From positions 372,001 to 436,000 of the forward strand of contig NZ_JABULH010000001.1 in the NCBI RefSeq assembly GCF_013328205.1: DNA of 64,000 nucleotides. Direction: 5' to 3'. The translations under genes and the position numbers were made by a program. The notes under the pieces are model-generated. The model worked only from the letters and a program-made list of their open reading frames with translations, ran no database searches and was not told the DNA's origin. Source of the stretch: Sphingomonas hominis. Lineage in GTDB: Bacteria; Pseudomonadota; Alphaproteobacteria; Sphingomonadales; Sphingomonadaceae. This document shows, in pieces, positions 1 to 10,202 of the stretch. Each line of letters begins with the position of its first letter. The first letter of the stretch is position 1.

Positions 1-682
1 CGGCGGAGCGATACTTTCCGGTCAGGAAGCCAGAGGCGAGCCCGTAATAGGGTACGACGCCGATGTTGTACTCGACGCAATAGCTCTGCAGCTCGCCCTC
101 GAACTTGGTGCGGCTGACGAGGTTATATTCGGGCTGAAGCACCTGGTAGTGCGGCAGCCCCGCGGCGCGCGCGCCCTCGATCGCCGACTTCAACCGTGCG
201 GCGTGGAAGTTGGACGCGCCGAGCACGCGCACCTTGCCCGCCTCGACCAATTTGGCAAACGCTTCCGCCACCGCGTCCTGCGGGGTCGAGTCATCGTCCT
301 GATGCGCGAAATACAGGTCGATATAATCGGTGCCGAGCCGCCGGAGCGAGGCGTCGCATGCGGCGGCCATACGGGCCGGCGACAGCTTCTCGCCGCCGTC
401 ACTCGGCATCATCCCGACCTTGGTCGCGATCTGCACGCGGTCGCGCTTGCCGCCGGTGCGCAACCACTCGCCGATCATCGTTTCCGATTCGCCGCCGTGG
501 TGGCCGGGCACCCAGGCGGAGTAAACGTCCGCGGTGTCGATCATCGTGCCACCGCCGTCGACAAAGGCATCGAGCACCGCAAAGCTCGCGTCGCGGTCGG
601 CGGTCCAGCCGAACACGTTGCCGCCGAGCACCAGCGGCGGGATCTTGAGATCGGACGCGCCGAGACGGCGAAGGTCGGTCAT
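1..682 (-). CDS. Aldo/keto reductase, 3' end cut by window edge
   Basis: NAD(P)H-dependent aldo/keto reductase of the large AKR superfamily, expected to be cytosolic; the substrate cannot be told. About 227 residues are visible and the C-terminal third runs off the window. The N-terminus has the family opening (RRLGASDLKIPPLVLGG), Asp49 and Tyr54 in IDTADVY, Lys88 in IATKVG, and the His of LYFAHQDD, which together form the AKR catalytic tetrad. The ATG overlaps the stop of the upstream lipoprotein gene (ATGA), so the three genes read as one translationally coupled operon. The family call is secure and the specific activity is unknown. Confidence 0.9.
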   Translation of the reverse strand, partial: MTDLRRLGASDLKIPPLVLGGNVFGWTADRDASFAVLDAFVDGGGTMIDTADVYSAWVPGHHGGESETMIGEWLRTGGKRDRVQIATKVGMMPSDGGEKLSPARMAAACDASLRRLGTDYIDLYFAHQDDDSTPQDAVAEAFAKLVEAGKVRVLGASNFHAARLKSAIEGARAAGLPHYQVLQPEYNLVSRTKFEGELQSYCVEYNIGVVPYYGLASGFLTGKYRSA

Positions 683-861
683 TGTTCGTTCTCCACGGCG
701 GCATTGTCGCCGGCATCTTCCCGCGCGACGCTATTGGCGTCGAGCATCTCGGCAGCGCGATTGAGCGCCTGGTCCTGATCGGCCGTCAGCTGCCCAGGCT
801 GGTCGGGCGACGAGCAGGCGGCGAGCGCTGCCAGCCCTGCCGCCGCCAAGAACCGTCGCAT
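679..861 (-). CDS. Small lipoprotein, 60 aa, unknown function
   Basis: The 60-residue product has a short signal sequence with a lipobox-like LAALAACSS, so it is probably lipidated at Cys16 and exported. The mature part is short, acidic and alanine-rich (DQDQALNRAAEMLDAN) with no recognisable domain. Its ATG overlaps the stop of the upstream lipoprotein by one base (TGATG), and its own stop overlaps the start of the aldo/keto reductase (ATGA). The coupling on both sides is the main support that this short ORF is real. No function can be assigned. Confidence 0.7.
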   Translation of the reverse strand: MRRFLAAAGLAALAACSSPDQPGQLTADQDQALNRAAEMLDANSVAREDAGDNAAVENEQ

Positions 862-1142
862 CAACGCCGCATCGCGTTGCCGGTGTCGCTTAGCGCGTTG
901 CCGGTGGCATCGGTCGCCGCATCGGCGGTGTTGGCAGCGGCGTTGCCGGCGCGGTCCATCGAATTGGCAGCATTGTCGAGTGCGGCGTCGCTCGCCGCCT
1001 GCACGTCGTTCACCGCATTGGCTGTCGTGGCGCTGGTGTCGGCAGCGACCGCGTTGGCGGCCTCGGCACTCTCGTTCTGCGCCTTCTGGCTGCACGCGGC
1101 GAGTGAAAGCGTGGCGGCAGCGAGTGCGATGACGAGCTTAAT
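861..1142 (-). CDS. Ala/Asn-rich small lipoprotein with probable ATT start
   Basis: The 93-residue product begins MKLVIALAAATLSLAACSQ if translation starts at ATT. That is a textbook lipoprotein signal with lipidation at Cys17. The mature part is almost entirely Ala, Asn, Asp, Ser and Thr with repeated xxANA-type units, predicted as a flexible or helical chain. No ATG, GTG or TTG lies at a sensible place in this frame near the signal sequence. An AAGGGGA ribosome-binding-like stretch sits about 7 bases before the ATT. It is the first gene of the lipoprotein/AKR operon and diverges from the SahR-like regulator, so the 1221-1240 palindrome lies upstream of both. Start choice is inference; a sequencing error is the main alternative. 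Confidence 0.6.
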   Translation of the reverse strand: MKLVIALAAATLSLAACSQKAQNESAEAANAVAADTSATTANAVNDVQAASDAALDNAANSMDRAGNAAANTADAATDATGNALSDTGNAMRR

Positions 1143-1212
1143 GACCTGTCCCCTTCGTTGATCGAACGCGCCAACGCCGCAAGCCGGCGCTTGGCTCCGG
1201 TACAGGACTTCG

Positions 1213-1241
1213 TTGACCGCATATAAAGATATCTTTATATC
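1213..1241 (+). promoter_or_regulatory. Sigma70-type promoter of the sahR-metF-metH operon
   Basis: TTGACC at 1213-1218 and TATATC at 1236-1241 are separated by exactly 17 bases. The palindromic operator fills the spacer and the -10 box. A transcript starting about 7 bases after the -10 would begin at or next to the ATG at 1250, so the mRNA is probably leaderless; no ribosome-binding site is visible before that ATG. The assignment comes from consensus matching only. Confidence 0.6.
1221..1240. promoter_or_regulatory. SahR-type operator, perfect 20-bp palindrome
   Basis: ATATAAAGATATCTTTATAT is a perfect inverted repeat (10+10) in otherwise GC-rich DNA, between -35 and -10 of the regulator's own promoter. 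A near copy (17 of 20 positions) lies before metK at 11500-11519. Family knowledge: SahR, an ArsR-type regulator of the S-adenosylhomocysteine/methionine cycle, controls metF, metH, metK and ahcY genes in Proteobacteria. Inference: this is its autoregulatory site and repression works by blocking RNA polymerase. Confidence 0.8.
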
Positions 1242-1249
1242 TCGATCCC

Positions 1250-2200
1250 ATGGACGCCGCGCTGGACATCTTTCGTGCCCTTGCCGACAGTTCGCGGCTG
1301 CGGATCGTCTGTCTGCTGCGCACAATGGAGCTGTCGGTCGGCGAGCTCGCACAGGTGCTGGGGCAGAGCCAGCCGCGTGTCAGCCGGCACGTCAAGATCC
1401 TGACTGACGCAGGGCTAGCCGAGCGGCGCAAGGAAGGAAGTTGGGTATTCGTCGCGCTGGGCGACGAGGCGCGCGTTGCGCCGGTGCTTGCAGCGTTGGA
1501 TGCATGGGACGCGTCGGACCGACAGGCGAGCGCGGATGCGGCTCGGCTCGCGGCAGTGCGCGCCGATCGTGCGGCGGCGGCGGCGGGCTGGTTCGAGAGC
1601 CACGCACGCGAGTGGGACGCGATCCGTTCGCTCCACATCGCCGAGGAGCAGGTCGAGGCGGCGATGGTCCGCGTGCTGGCGGGCGAGCCGATCGGGCGCT
1701 TGATCGACATCGGCACGGGCACGGGCCGGATGATCGAGCTATTCGCGCGTGCGGCGACGACGGCGCTTGGCATCGATCGCAGTTCGGAGATGCTGCGGCT
1801 GGCGCGCGCGAAGCTCGGCGAGCAGGGGCTGGGTAATGCCGAGCTGCGCCAGGCCGATCTTTACGCATTGCCGCTGGGTGATGGCGGCGCGGATGTGGCG
1901 ATCCTCCACCACGTGCTGCACTTCGCGCAGCAGCCGGGTGCCGCGATCGCGGAAGCGGCGCGGGTGCTGTCGCCGGGTGGGCGGTTGCTGATCGCCGATT
2001 TCGCGCCGCACGATCGCGAGGAATTGCGCACGCAGGATGCGCACACGCGACTGGGCTTCTCCGACGCGCAGATCGAGGGCTGGTTTGCCGCCGCCGGGTT
2101 GATGCCTGCGCGGATCGAGACGTTGGAGGGCGGCGAACTGACAGTGAAATTGTGGCTCGGGCGCCAGGCGGGGCGCGCAGGCGAGGTGAAGGCAGCATGA
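1250..2200 (+). CDS. ArsR-family regulator fused to SAM-methyltransferase domain (SahR-like)
   Basis: 316 aa. Residues 3-75 form an ArsR winged helix with recognition helix QSQPRVSRHVKIL (39-51). Residues 115-270 form a class I methyltransferase fold with motif I LIDIGTGTGR (151-160), the acidic loop GIDRSSEM (174-181) and HHVLHF (220-225). The toxic-metal Cys motif of classical ArsR is absent. The neighbours metF-metH-metH and the palindromes here and before metK suggest it senses S-adenosylhomocysteine or SAM through the methyltransferase-like domain and represses the methionine cycle (inference, in line with SahR). The stop overlaps the metF start (ATGA). Whether the domain still methylates anything is unknown. 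Confidence 0.85.
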   Translation: MDAALDIFRALADSSRLRIVCLLRTMELSVGELAQVLGQSQPRVSRHVKILTDAGLAERRKEGSWVFVALGDEARVAPVLAALDAWDASDRQASADAARLAAVRADRAAAAAGWFESHAREWDAIRSLHIAEEQVEAAMVRVLAGEPIGRLIDIGTGTGRMIELFARAATTALGIDRSSEMLRLARAKLGEQGLGNAELRQADLYALPLGDGGADVAILHHVLHFAQQPGAAIAEAARVLSPGGRLLIADFAPHDREELRTQDAHTRLGFSDAQIEGWFAAAGLMPARIETLEGGELTVKLWLGRQAGRAGEVKAA

Positions 2201-3132
2201 CCAAGCAGGTGAACGAAGCGGTGCTGGCACACGACGGCCCGCTCTACGCCGATGTGGGCGGCGATATCGACGTGAGCTTTGAGTTCTCGCCGCCCAAGAC
2301 CGACAAGGCGGAGGAGAATCTATGGCAATCGATCGCCACGCTTCAGCCGCTGTCCCCGCGCTTCCTGTCGGTCACCTACGGCGCGGGCGGATCGACGCGC
2401 GACCGCACCCACGCGACGGTGGCGCGGATCGCGCGCGAGACCGACGTGCCGGCGGCAGCGCACCTCACCTGCGTCGAGGCGACGCGCGAGGAACTGGACG
2501 GAATCGCGCAGGAATACTGGGCAGCGGGCGTGCGCCATATCGTCGCGCTGCGCGGTGACGCGCCCGCGGGTGCGGACGGCTATGCGCCGCATCCGGGCGG
2601 GTATGAGAATGCGGCGGCGCTGGTGGCGGGGCTGCGGCGGTTGCACCCGTTCGAGATCTCGGTTGCGGCATATCCCGAATGCCACCCCGATTCGAGCGAC
2701 GCCGCGGCCGACCTCGACAACCTGAAGCGCAAGATCGACGCCGGCGCGAACCGCGCGATCACGCAATTCTTCTTCGAGCCCGACACCTTCTTCCGCTACC
2801 GCGACGCGGCGGCAGCGGCGGGGATCACCGCCGAGATCGTGCCGGGCATCATGCCGGTCGCGAACGTCGCGGGCGTGATGCGGATGGCGGCGATGTGCAA
2901 CACCGACATGCCCGCGTGGCTGACGCGGTTGTTCGAGGGGTTGGACGATCGTCCCGCCGCGCGCCAGCTCGTCGCCGCGACCGTCGCTGCCGAGCTCTGC
3001 CGCAAGCTGTATGCCGGCGGGGTAAAGCAATTCCACTTTTACACGATGAACAAGGCCGAGCTGAGCTTCGCAATCTGCCACCTGCTCGGCGTCCGCGCGG
3101 GCAGTGAGCAAGCGGCGAGGGCGGCGGCATGA
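2197..3132 (+). CDS. metF: 5,10-methylenetetrahydrofolate reductase
   Basis: 311-aa flavoenzyme that reduces methylene-THF to methyl-THF, the methyl donor for MetH encoded next door. The chain has the MTHFR TIM-barrel signatures: SFEFSPPKTDKAEENLW near the start with the catalytic Glu, SVTYGAGGSTRDRT, HLTCVE, LRGD, the QFFF strand and the C-terminal FHFYTMNKAEL. There is no regulatory C-terminal domain, as usual in bacteria. The ATG at 2197 is chosen because it overlaps the regulator stop (ATGA) and gives the usual family length. Its own stop overlaps the next start (ATGA). Confidence 0.96.
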   Translation: MTKQVNEAVLAHDGPLYADVGGDIDVSFEFSPPKTDKAEENLWQSIATLQPLSPRFLSVTYGAGGSTRDRTHATVARIARETDVPAAAHLTCVEATREELDGIAQEYWAAGVRHIVALRGDAPAGADGYAPHPGGYENAAALVAGLRRLHPFEISVAAYPECHPDSSDAAADLDNLKRKIDAGANRAITQFFFEPDTFFRYRDAAAAAGITAEIVPGIMPVANVAGVMRMAAMCNTDMPAWLTRLFEGLDDRPAARQLVAATVAAELCRKLYAGGVKQFHFYTMNKAELSFAICHLLGVRAGSEQAARAAA

Positions 3133-4175
3133 GCGTGCGCGAGATCTTCAACGCCGAAGCCGCCAAACGTATCCTGATCACCGACGGCGCGTTCGGTACC
3201 GAGATCCAGAACTGGAAGCTGTCAGAGGCCGATTACGTCGGCACGCTGTCGCTCGGCCACGATCAGAAGGGCAACAACGACATCCTCGCGCTGACCAAGC
3301 CCGAGGTCCCCGCCGCGATCCACCGCGCCTATTTCGAGGCGGGGGCGGACATCGCCGAGACCAACACCTTCTCCGCCAATCGCATCAGTCAGGCCGATTA
3401 CGGCGCCGAAGGTCTGGTGCGCGAGATCAACGTCGAGAGTGCGCGGCTGGCGCGGACGTTGGCCGATGAGTTCACCGCCAAGGACGGCCGCCCCCGCTTC
3501 GTCGCGGGCGCGGTCGGGCCGACCAACAAGACGCTGTCGCTCAGCCCCGACGTCAACGATCCCGGTTATCGCGAGATCGACTTCGATTACCTGAAGGACG
3601 TGTACCGCGAGCAGATCGACGCGCTGGTAGAGGGCGGCGCGGACTTCGTGCTGATCGAGACGGTGTTCGACACGCTGAACGCCAAGGCGGGCGTGATGGC
3701 GGCGATCGAGGCTGGTGCGGCGCTCCGCCGCGATCTGCCGATCATGCTGTCGATGACGCTGACCGACCTGTCGGGGCGCAACCTGTCGGGGCATACCGTC
3801 GAGGCATTCTGGCATGCGATCCGCCACGCGCGCCCGCTGACGATCGGGCTCAACTGCTCGTTCGGCGCCGAGCAGCTGCGCCCGCATGTGAAGACGCTGT
3901 CGGAGATCTGCGACACGCTGATCATGGTCTATCCCAATGCGGGTCTGCCGAACGAACTGGGTGCGTACGACGAGGCGCCGGCAACGACCGCAGGGCTGGT
4001 CGGGCAGTGGGCCGAGGCCGGGCAGGTCAACGTGCTGGGCGGCTGTTGCGGTTCGACGCCCGCGCATATCGCCGCAATCGCGGAAGGCGTGCGTAAGCTG
4101 GCACCGCGCACCGTGCCAGTGCCACCGGTGCGCACGCGGCTCGCCGGGCTGGAGCCGTTCTTCATGGCGGCGTGA
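3129..4175 (+). CDS. metH: Methionine synthase, homocysteine-binding half (split MetH)
   Basis: 348 aa, equal to the N-terminal module of cobalamin-dependent methionine synthase. It is a (beta/alpha)8 barrel that binds homocysteine through zinc. The zinc cysteines are visible: Cys243 in LNCSFG and Cys306-Cys307 in LGGCCGST. Other signatures are TDGAFGTEIQ and AETNTF. It stops where the folate domain would begin, and that remainder is encoded by the next gene after a 131-base gap filled by a palindromic repeat. A two-gene metH is common in sphingomonads and some other alphaproteobacteria, so this is a natural split and not a frameshift. The start overlaps the metF stop. Confidence 0.95.
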   Translation: MSVREIFNAEAAKRILITDGAFGTEIQNWKLSEADYVGTLSLGHDQKGNNDILALTKPEVPAAIHRAYFEAGADIAETNTFSANRISQADYGAEGLVREINVESARLARTLADEFTAKDGRPRFVAGAVGPTNKTLSLSPDVNDPGYREIDFDYLKDVYREQIDALVEGGADFVLIETVFDTLNAKAGVMAAIEAGAALRRDLPIMLSMTLTDLSGRNLSGHTVEAFWHAIRHARPLTIGLNCSFGAEQLRPHVKTLSEICDTLIMVYPNAGLPNELGAYDEAPATTAGLVGQWAEAGQVNVLGGCCGSTPAHIAAIAEGVRKLAPRTVPVPPVRTRLAGLEPFFMAA

Positions 4176-4185
4176 TGCGCAACAG

Positions 4186-4289
4186 CCTTCTCCCCGCCGG
4201 GGAGAGGGTTGGGAGAGGGGGTGCCCGGAAGCGCAGCCCTCGGTGAGACACAAACCCCTCACCCAACCCTCTCCCCGGAGGGGAGAGGG
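4186..4289. repeat. REP-like inverted repeat pair inside the metH operon
   Basis: Two GC-rich units (4186-4221 and 4255-4289) are imperfect inverted copies of each other; both carry CCTCTCCCC next to GGGGAGAGG. Each unit can fold alone, and the pair can form one long stem. This is the architecture of intergenic REP/BIME elements. It fills the gap between the two metH genes and is likely transcribed within the operon. Confidence 0.8.
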
Positions 4290-4306
4290 CTACACGAAGA
4301 CCAACG

Positions 4307-6979
<2,673 letters not shown>

Positions 6980-7015
6980 CGAACCTCAGCCACGTTGGCG
7001 CGTTGGGCGTCGATC

Positions 7016-7174
7016 ATGGCGCACAAGAAGCTCAACCTTCCGACAAAGATCTGCCCGGTATGCGAGCGCCCGTTCGCGTGGCGGAAAAAGTGGGAGCGTG
7101 ACTGGGACAACGTCATCTACTGTTCGGATCGCTGCCGACGAGATGCCGCTTCTGCGAAACATTCGCAGAGGTAG
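7016..7174 (+). CDS. DUF2256 zinc-ribbon-like small protein
   Basis: 52 aa. It has two Cys pairs, CPVC near residue 13 and CSDRC near residue 37, and the sequence [18 protein letters not shown] typical of DUF2256 proteins, which are thought to be small metal-binding proteins of unknown role. It lies 36 bases after the metH stop on the same strand and before a strong terminator, so it is probably the last gene of the methionine operon. In other bacteria DUF2256 genes often neighbour cryptochrome/photolyase-type genes; none is present here. Confidence 0.85.
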   Translation: MAHKKLNLPTKICPVCERPFAWRKKWERDWDNVIYCSDRCRRDAASAKHSQR

Positions 7175-7314
7175 TTAAGCGATTGCATATTTTGCAAGCT
7201 GGTAGCGATCACATTGCACTTGCGCGGAGAGCTGCTGCGCTGCACAAGGATCGGGCCTTTCAGGCATCCTCTCCTAAAAACTTTTACAGGCCGGGTCTTC
7301 CCGGCCTTTTTTTT
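7175..7314 (+). ncRNA. Possible small RNA or long 3' UTR ending in the terminator
   Basis: About 115 non-coding bases separate the DUF2256 stop from a strong intrinsic terminator. This stretch contains a TTGCA/TGCAA dyad (7183-7197), a GC-rich stem-prone segment (about 7215-7240) and a CCTCTCCT single-stranded-looking segment just upstream of the terminator. The last could pair with ribosome-binding sites, as in several alphaproteobacterial sRNAs. No convincing promoter is seen, so a 3'-UTR-derived RNA is equally possible. Confidence 0.25.
7289..7314 (+). terminator. Rho-independent terminator of the methionine operon
   Basis: GGCCGGG / TCTT / CCCGGCC followed by eight T residues is a textbook intrinsic terminator. 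It closes the plus-strand sahR-metF-metH-DUF2256 unit and faces the convergent trmB gene. Confidence 0.92.
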
Positions 7315-7466
7315 GGTCCCGCGCTGGTCTAGGCGACTGCCTTAGCCGCAACCCATAATAATGCGCGCAGGAGGATGTCGCCGGTCGGACCGGCGCTGCG
7401 AGGGGGGTGAGCGGTAGGATGGCCGCTCACCCGGAACGCCGCACTCCGGCAGCCAAGCCGGTGCGA

Positions 7467-8147
7467 TCACACGCGAATGTAGCGGAAATACCAGACCTCG
7501 TGTCCGTGGCGGCGTGCCTTGCGCTCGTAGCGCGTCTCCGGCCAGTCATCTGGGCGCGTCAGGAAATCGCCGGGGCTCTGCGCCTGCCACGTAAAATCAC
7601 GGCGCTGGTCCATGATCATCATCGCCCAGCGGCAATAGATCTCATCATCGGTGCCGAGCCGGAACTCGCATCCCGGCTTCAGCTTGGCGGCGATCAGGTC
7701 CATTGGGCCGTGGTTCATCATCCGCCGCTTGGCATGGCGTGCCTTCGGCCAGGGATCGGGGTGGAGCAGATAGACGCGTTCCAGGCTGGCGTCGGGCAGC
7801 CGCTCGATCACCTCCAGCGCGTCGCCCATATGAAGTCGCACGTTGCCGAGCCCGCCGTCGCGGATGTGGCCGAGCGCGCCGACGACGCCGTTCAGAAACG
7901 GCTCGCAACCGATGAAGCCGGTCGCGGGCGCGGCCTTCGCCTGCTCGGCAAGATGCTCGCCCGCGCCGAAGCCGATCTCGACCTGCATCGGACGTGCGTC
8001 GCCGAACAACCGCTCGGCGGTGAGCGGCTCTTCGGTGGGCACCGCCACGCGCGGCAGCAACTCGTCGACCAATGCTGCCTGGCCTGCGCGCAGGACGTGG
8101 CCCTGCCGGCGTCCGTAGAGCCGGCGGATCGTAGTGGGATCGTTCAT
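7467..8147 (-). CDS. trmB: tRNA (guanine-N7-)-methyltransferase
   Basis: 226-aa SAM-dependent enzyme that makes m7G46 in tRNA variable loops. The methyltransferase motif I is VEIGFGAGEHL, the family signature LLHPDPWPKARHAKRR includes the catalytic Asp, and the C-terminus has the TRYERKARRHGHEVWYF segment that binds tRNA. The ATG at 8147 gives the standard N-terminus (RRLYGRRQGHVLR). In related genomes trmB follows metK directly; here an FNT/PAP2 gene pair on the other strand lies between them. Confidence 0.96.
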   Translation of the reverse strand: MNDPTTIRRLYGRRQGHVLRAGQAALVDELLPRVAVPTEEPLTAERLFGDARPMQVEIGFGAGEHLAEQAKAAPATGFIGCEPFLNGVVGALGHIRDGGLGNVRLHMGDALEVIERLPDASLERVYLLHPDPWPKARHAKRRMMNHGPMDLIAAKLKPGCEFRLGTDDEIYCRWAMMIMDQRRDFTWQAQSPGDFLTRPDDWPETRYERKARRHGHEVWYFRYIRV

Positions 8148-8783
8148 CCGCGCGCGCCTAGCCGCTGACGCGACAAAACGGAACGTCGAGAAACGAATTG
8201 AGTGCTGACGCGCCGCGCCGGTGATTGGGTCGTTCGCGCTGTGGGGGTTTAGCGAAGCCATCGGCGCGACGGTTGACTGCCCCATCGGACTTAACGTTCG
8301 TGAGCCGTCGCTCGTTGTGAACCCTCGTGGCGATCGTCTCGAACTCGGTTGTTCGGAACCCGTGATCGCGCAGTCGCAACGAGCGTTGCGTAGGTGTGTG
8401 TACGAAGATTTCGGCGAGCTAAGCCCCGGCGTGTAGCCAAAAGCGATGCTCGGGCGGGATGAAGCGGGGCGGACCGAGCCTTTCAATTGCTTGCGGATGC
8501 TTACGGTCGAATGATGCACGCGATCGCGCAGAAGGTCGGCGAGCTTAGCACCGTCTCCCTGTGGTCAAGTGAACAGAAGCGAGCATGACGATCGCTGCTT
8601 ATGACGCGAACGGAGGTGTCTGGAGCCACGTTGAAAGGCTAAAATCCGGATCACAGCGTGCTAGCTCGGGACTAACGCATGTCGCCGCCGTCTAGCCTGT
8701 CCGCGAGCGAGGGGTGGGGCGAAGCGGTTCGGCGCTTACACGGCAGCACTGCAACCCTGACCCGCGTCGCTGGTTCAGTAGCG
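8148..8783. other. 636-bp gap with no supportable gene
   Basis: This gap between trmB and the FNT transporter looks less GC-rich and less codon-structured than its surroundings. Short open frames exist on both strands but none shows a domain, signal peptide or ribosome-binding site. It must hold the promoters of the two divergent genes. It may be decayed coding DNA, since the stretch about 8170-8520 stays open on the minus strand, but nothing in it is recognisable. Confidence 0.5.
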
Positions 8784-9602
8784 ATGTCGGAAAAGGTCGA
8801 TCAGGAAGACATTGAAGAGCTCAAGGCCGCCGACGCCAAGGAGGTTCACCGCGCGGTACGCCAGGAGGGCGAGGCAGAGGTCAACCGGCCTGCCGCCTCG
8901 TTGCTTTGGTCAGGGCTGGCGGCAGGGTTCGCGATCAACGCCTCGCTGCTGGCCGAAGCGGCGCTTCATGCCAGCATCGGAGAAGCGCCGTGGCGTACGT
9001 TGGTCGTCTCGCTCGGTTATCCGATCGGCTTCGTGATCGTCGTTCTGGGACGAATGCAGTTCTTCACCGAATCGACGATCACCGCGATGCTGCCGCTGGT
9101 GACGCGTCCGTCGTGGTGGACGCTCAAGCGTACGCTGCGCCTGTGGGGTCTCGTGATCCTCGCCAATCTGGCGGGCACCGCGCTGACCACCTTCGCGCTC
9201 ACGCATCTGCCGATGCTCGACGCCTCGCTGCGCGACGGCATGGTGAGCGTGTCGGAGGTGATCCTGCGCCACGACGCGGCGTCGACGTTCTGGACCGCGA
9301 TCCCGGCCGGCTTCATGATCGCGTCGATCGCCTGGATGCTGCCCAATGCGCGCGAACAATCGTTTCTGGTCATCTACGCCATCACCTACACGGTCGGGAT
9401 CACCGGGCTGAGCCATTCGGTGGTCGGATCGGCCGAGGCGTTCACCCTGCTATGGACCGGCCATATAAACGTGACGGGCGCGCTGTTCACGCAGATCGCG
9501 CCCGCGGTGCTCGGCAATTTGGTCGGCGGGGCAGGGCTGTTCGCGGTGCTGGCGCACGGCCAGGTGCGCCCCGAAATGCCGGATGGAGGATCGGACCAAT
9601 GA
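8784..9602 (+). CDS. Formate/nitrite transporter family protein (YfdC-like)
   Basis: 272-aa integral membrane protein of the FNT family, closer in look to the YfdC branch than to FocA. It has an acidic, charged N-terminal tail (about 50 residues, EDIEELKAADAKEVHRAV) followed by six hydrophobic segments. FNT-type half-helix motifs include LGRMQFFTESTITAMLP and the NVTGALF loop near the end. The transported anion cannot be told. ATG 8784 is preferred over an upstream in-frame start because the extra residues look non-coding. The stop overlaps the next start (ATGA). Confidence 0.85.
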   Translation: MSEKVDQEDIEELKAADAKEVHRAVRQEGEAEVNRPAASLLWSGLAAGFAINASLLAEAALHASIGEAPWRTLVVSLGYPIGFVIVVLGRMQFFTESTITAMLPLVTRPSWWTLKRTLRLWGLVILANLAGTALTTFALTHLPMLDASLRDGMVSVSEVILRHDAASTFWTAIPAGFMIASIAWMLPNAREQSFLVIYAITYTVGITGLSHSVVGSAEAFTLLWTGHINVTGALFTQIAPAVLGNLVGGAGLFAVLAHGQVRPEMPDGGSDQ

Positions 9603-10189
9603 CCGCTTCACGCGTGATCGAACAAGCGGCCGAGGCCGAGCATCGGTTGCTGGAGCCCGTACTCGAGCTGAATGGATCGGCACTGATCCGCGCGCTGACC
9701 CCGCTCGCCAAGGCCGCGGACGAGCCGCCGCTGATCGCGCTGAGCCTCGCCACGCTGGCCACGGGGGCGGTGTTGCGGCACCCAAGGACGCTGCGCACCG
9801 GTGCGCGGATGTTCGCGGCGCATCTCGTCGCCAACGGGTTGAAGACGGTGTTGAAAGGCGCGGTCGATCGCCGCCGGCCGAATGCGGTCGAGGACGGACC
9901 CGAGATCAAGCCGGGTTCGGGCACCGACGACAAGGCGGCGAATGCGTTTCCGTCAGGCCACACCGCGGGTGCGTTGGCGGTCGCGCAGGCGGTGGCGCAC
10001 GAAGTGCCGCGCTTCGCCGCACCGGCACGCGTCGTGGCGGTAATCGCGGGCGGGATGCAGGTGCCGCGCGGTGCGCACTACGCCAGCGACGTCTTGAGCG
10101 GCGCGATCGTCGGATGGGTGTCGGAGCGGATTGCCGGCGTCGTGCTCGATCGCGGCGAGCAGGCGGTTCGTCGCTACGTGCTGCGCTGA
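9599..10189 (+). CDS. PAP2-family phosphatase, membrane-associated
   Basis: 196 aa. The three phosphatidic-acid-phosphatase motifs are present: KGAVDRRRP, the FPSGHTAG core and PRGAHYASDVLSG with the catalytic His and Asp. Hydrophobic helices flank them. Family members dephosphorylate lipid phosphates such as phosphatidate or undecaprenyl pyrophosphate; the substrate here is unknown. It is translationally coupled to the FNT gene, a pairing that suggests co-expression but does not itself explain function. Confidence 0.88.
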   Translation: MTASRVIEQAAEAEHRLLEPVLELNGSALIRALTPLAKAADEPPLIALSLATLATGAVLRHPRTLRTGARMFAAHLVANGLKTVLKGAVDRRRPNAVEDGPEIKPGSGTDDKAANAFPSGHTAGALAVAQAVAHEVPRFAAPARVVAVIAGGMQVPRGAHYASDVLSGAIVGWVSERIAGVVLDRGEQAVRRYVLR

Positions 10190-10202
10190 GCTAGCGACAA
10201 GG

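Noticed and set aside
8221-8436. 71-codon plus-strand ORF between trmB and the FNT gene
   Set aside because: No start context, no domain and no coupling to a neighbour. It is probably chance in a non-coding gap.
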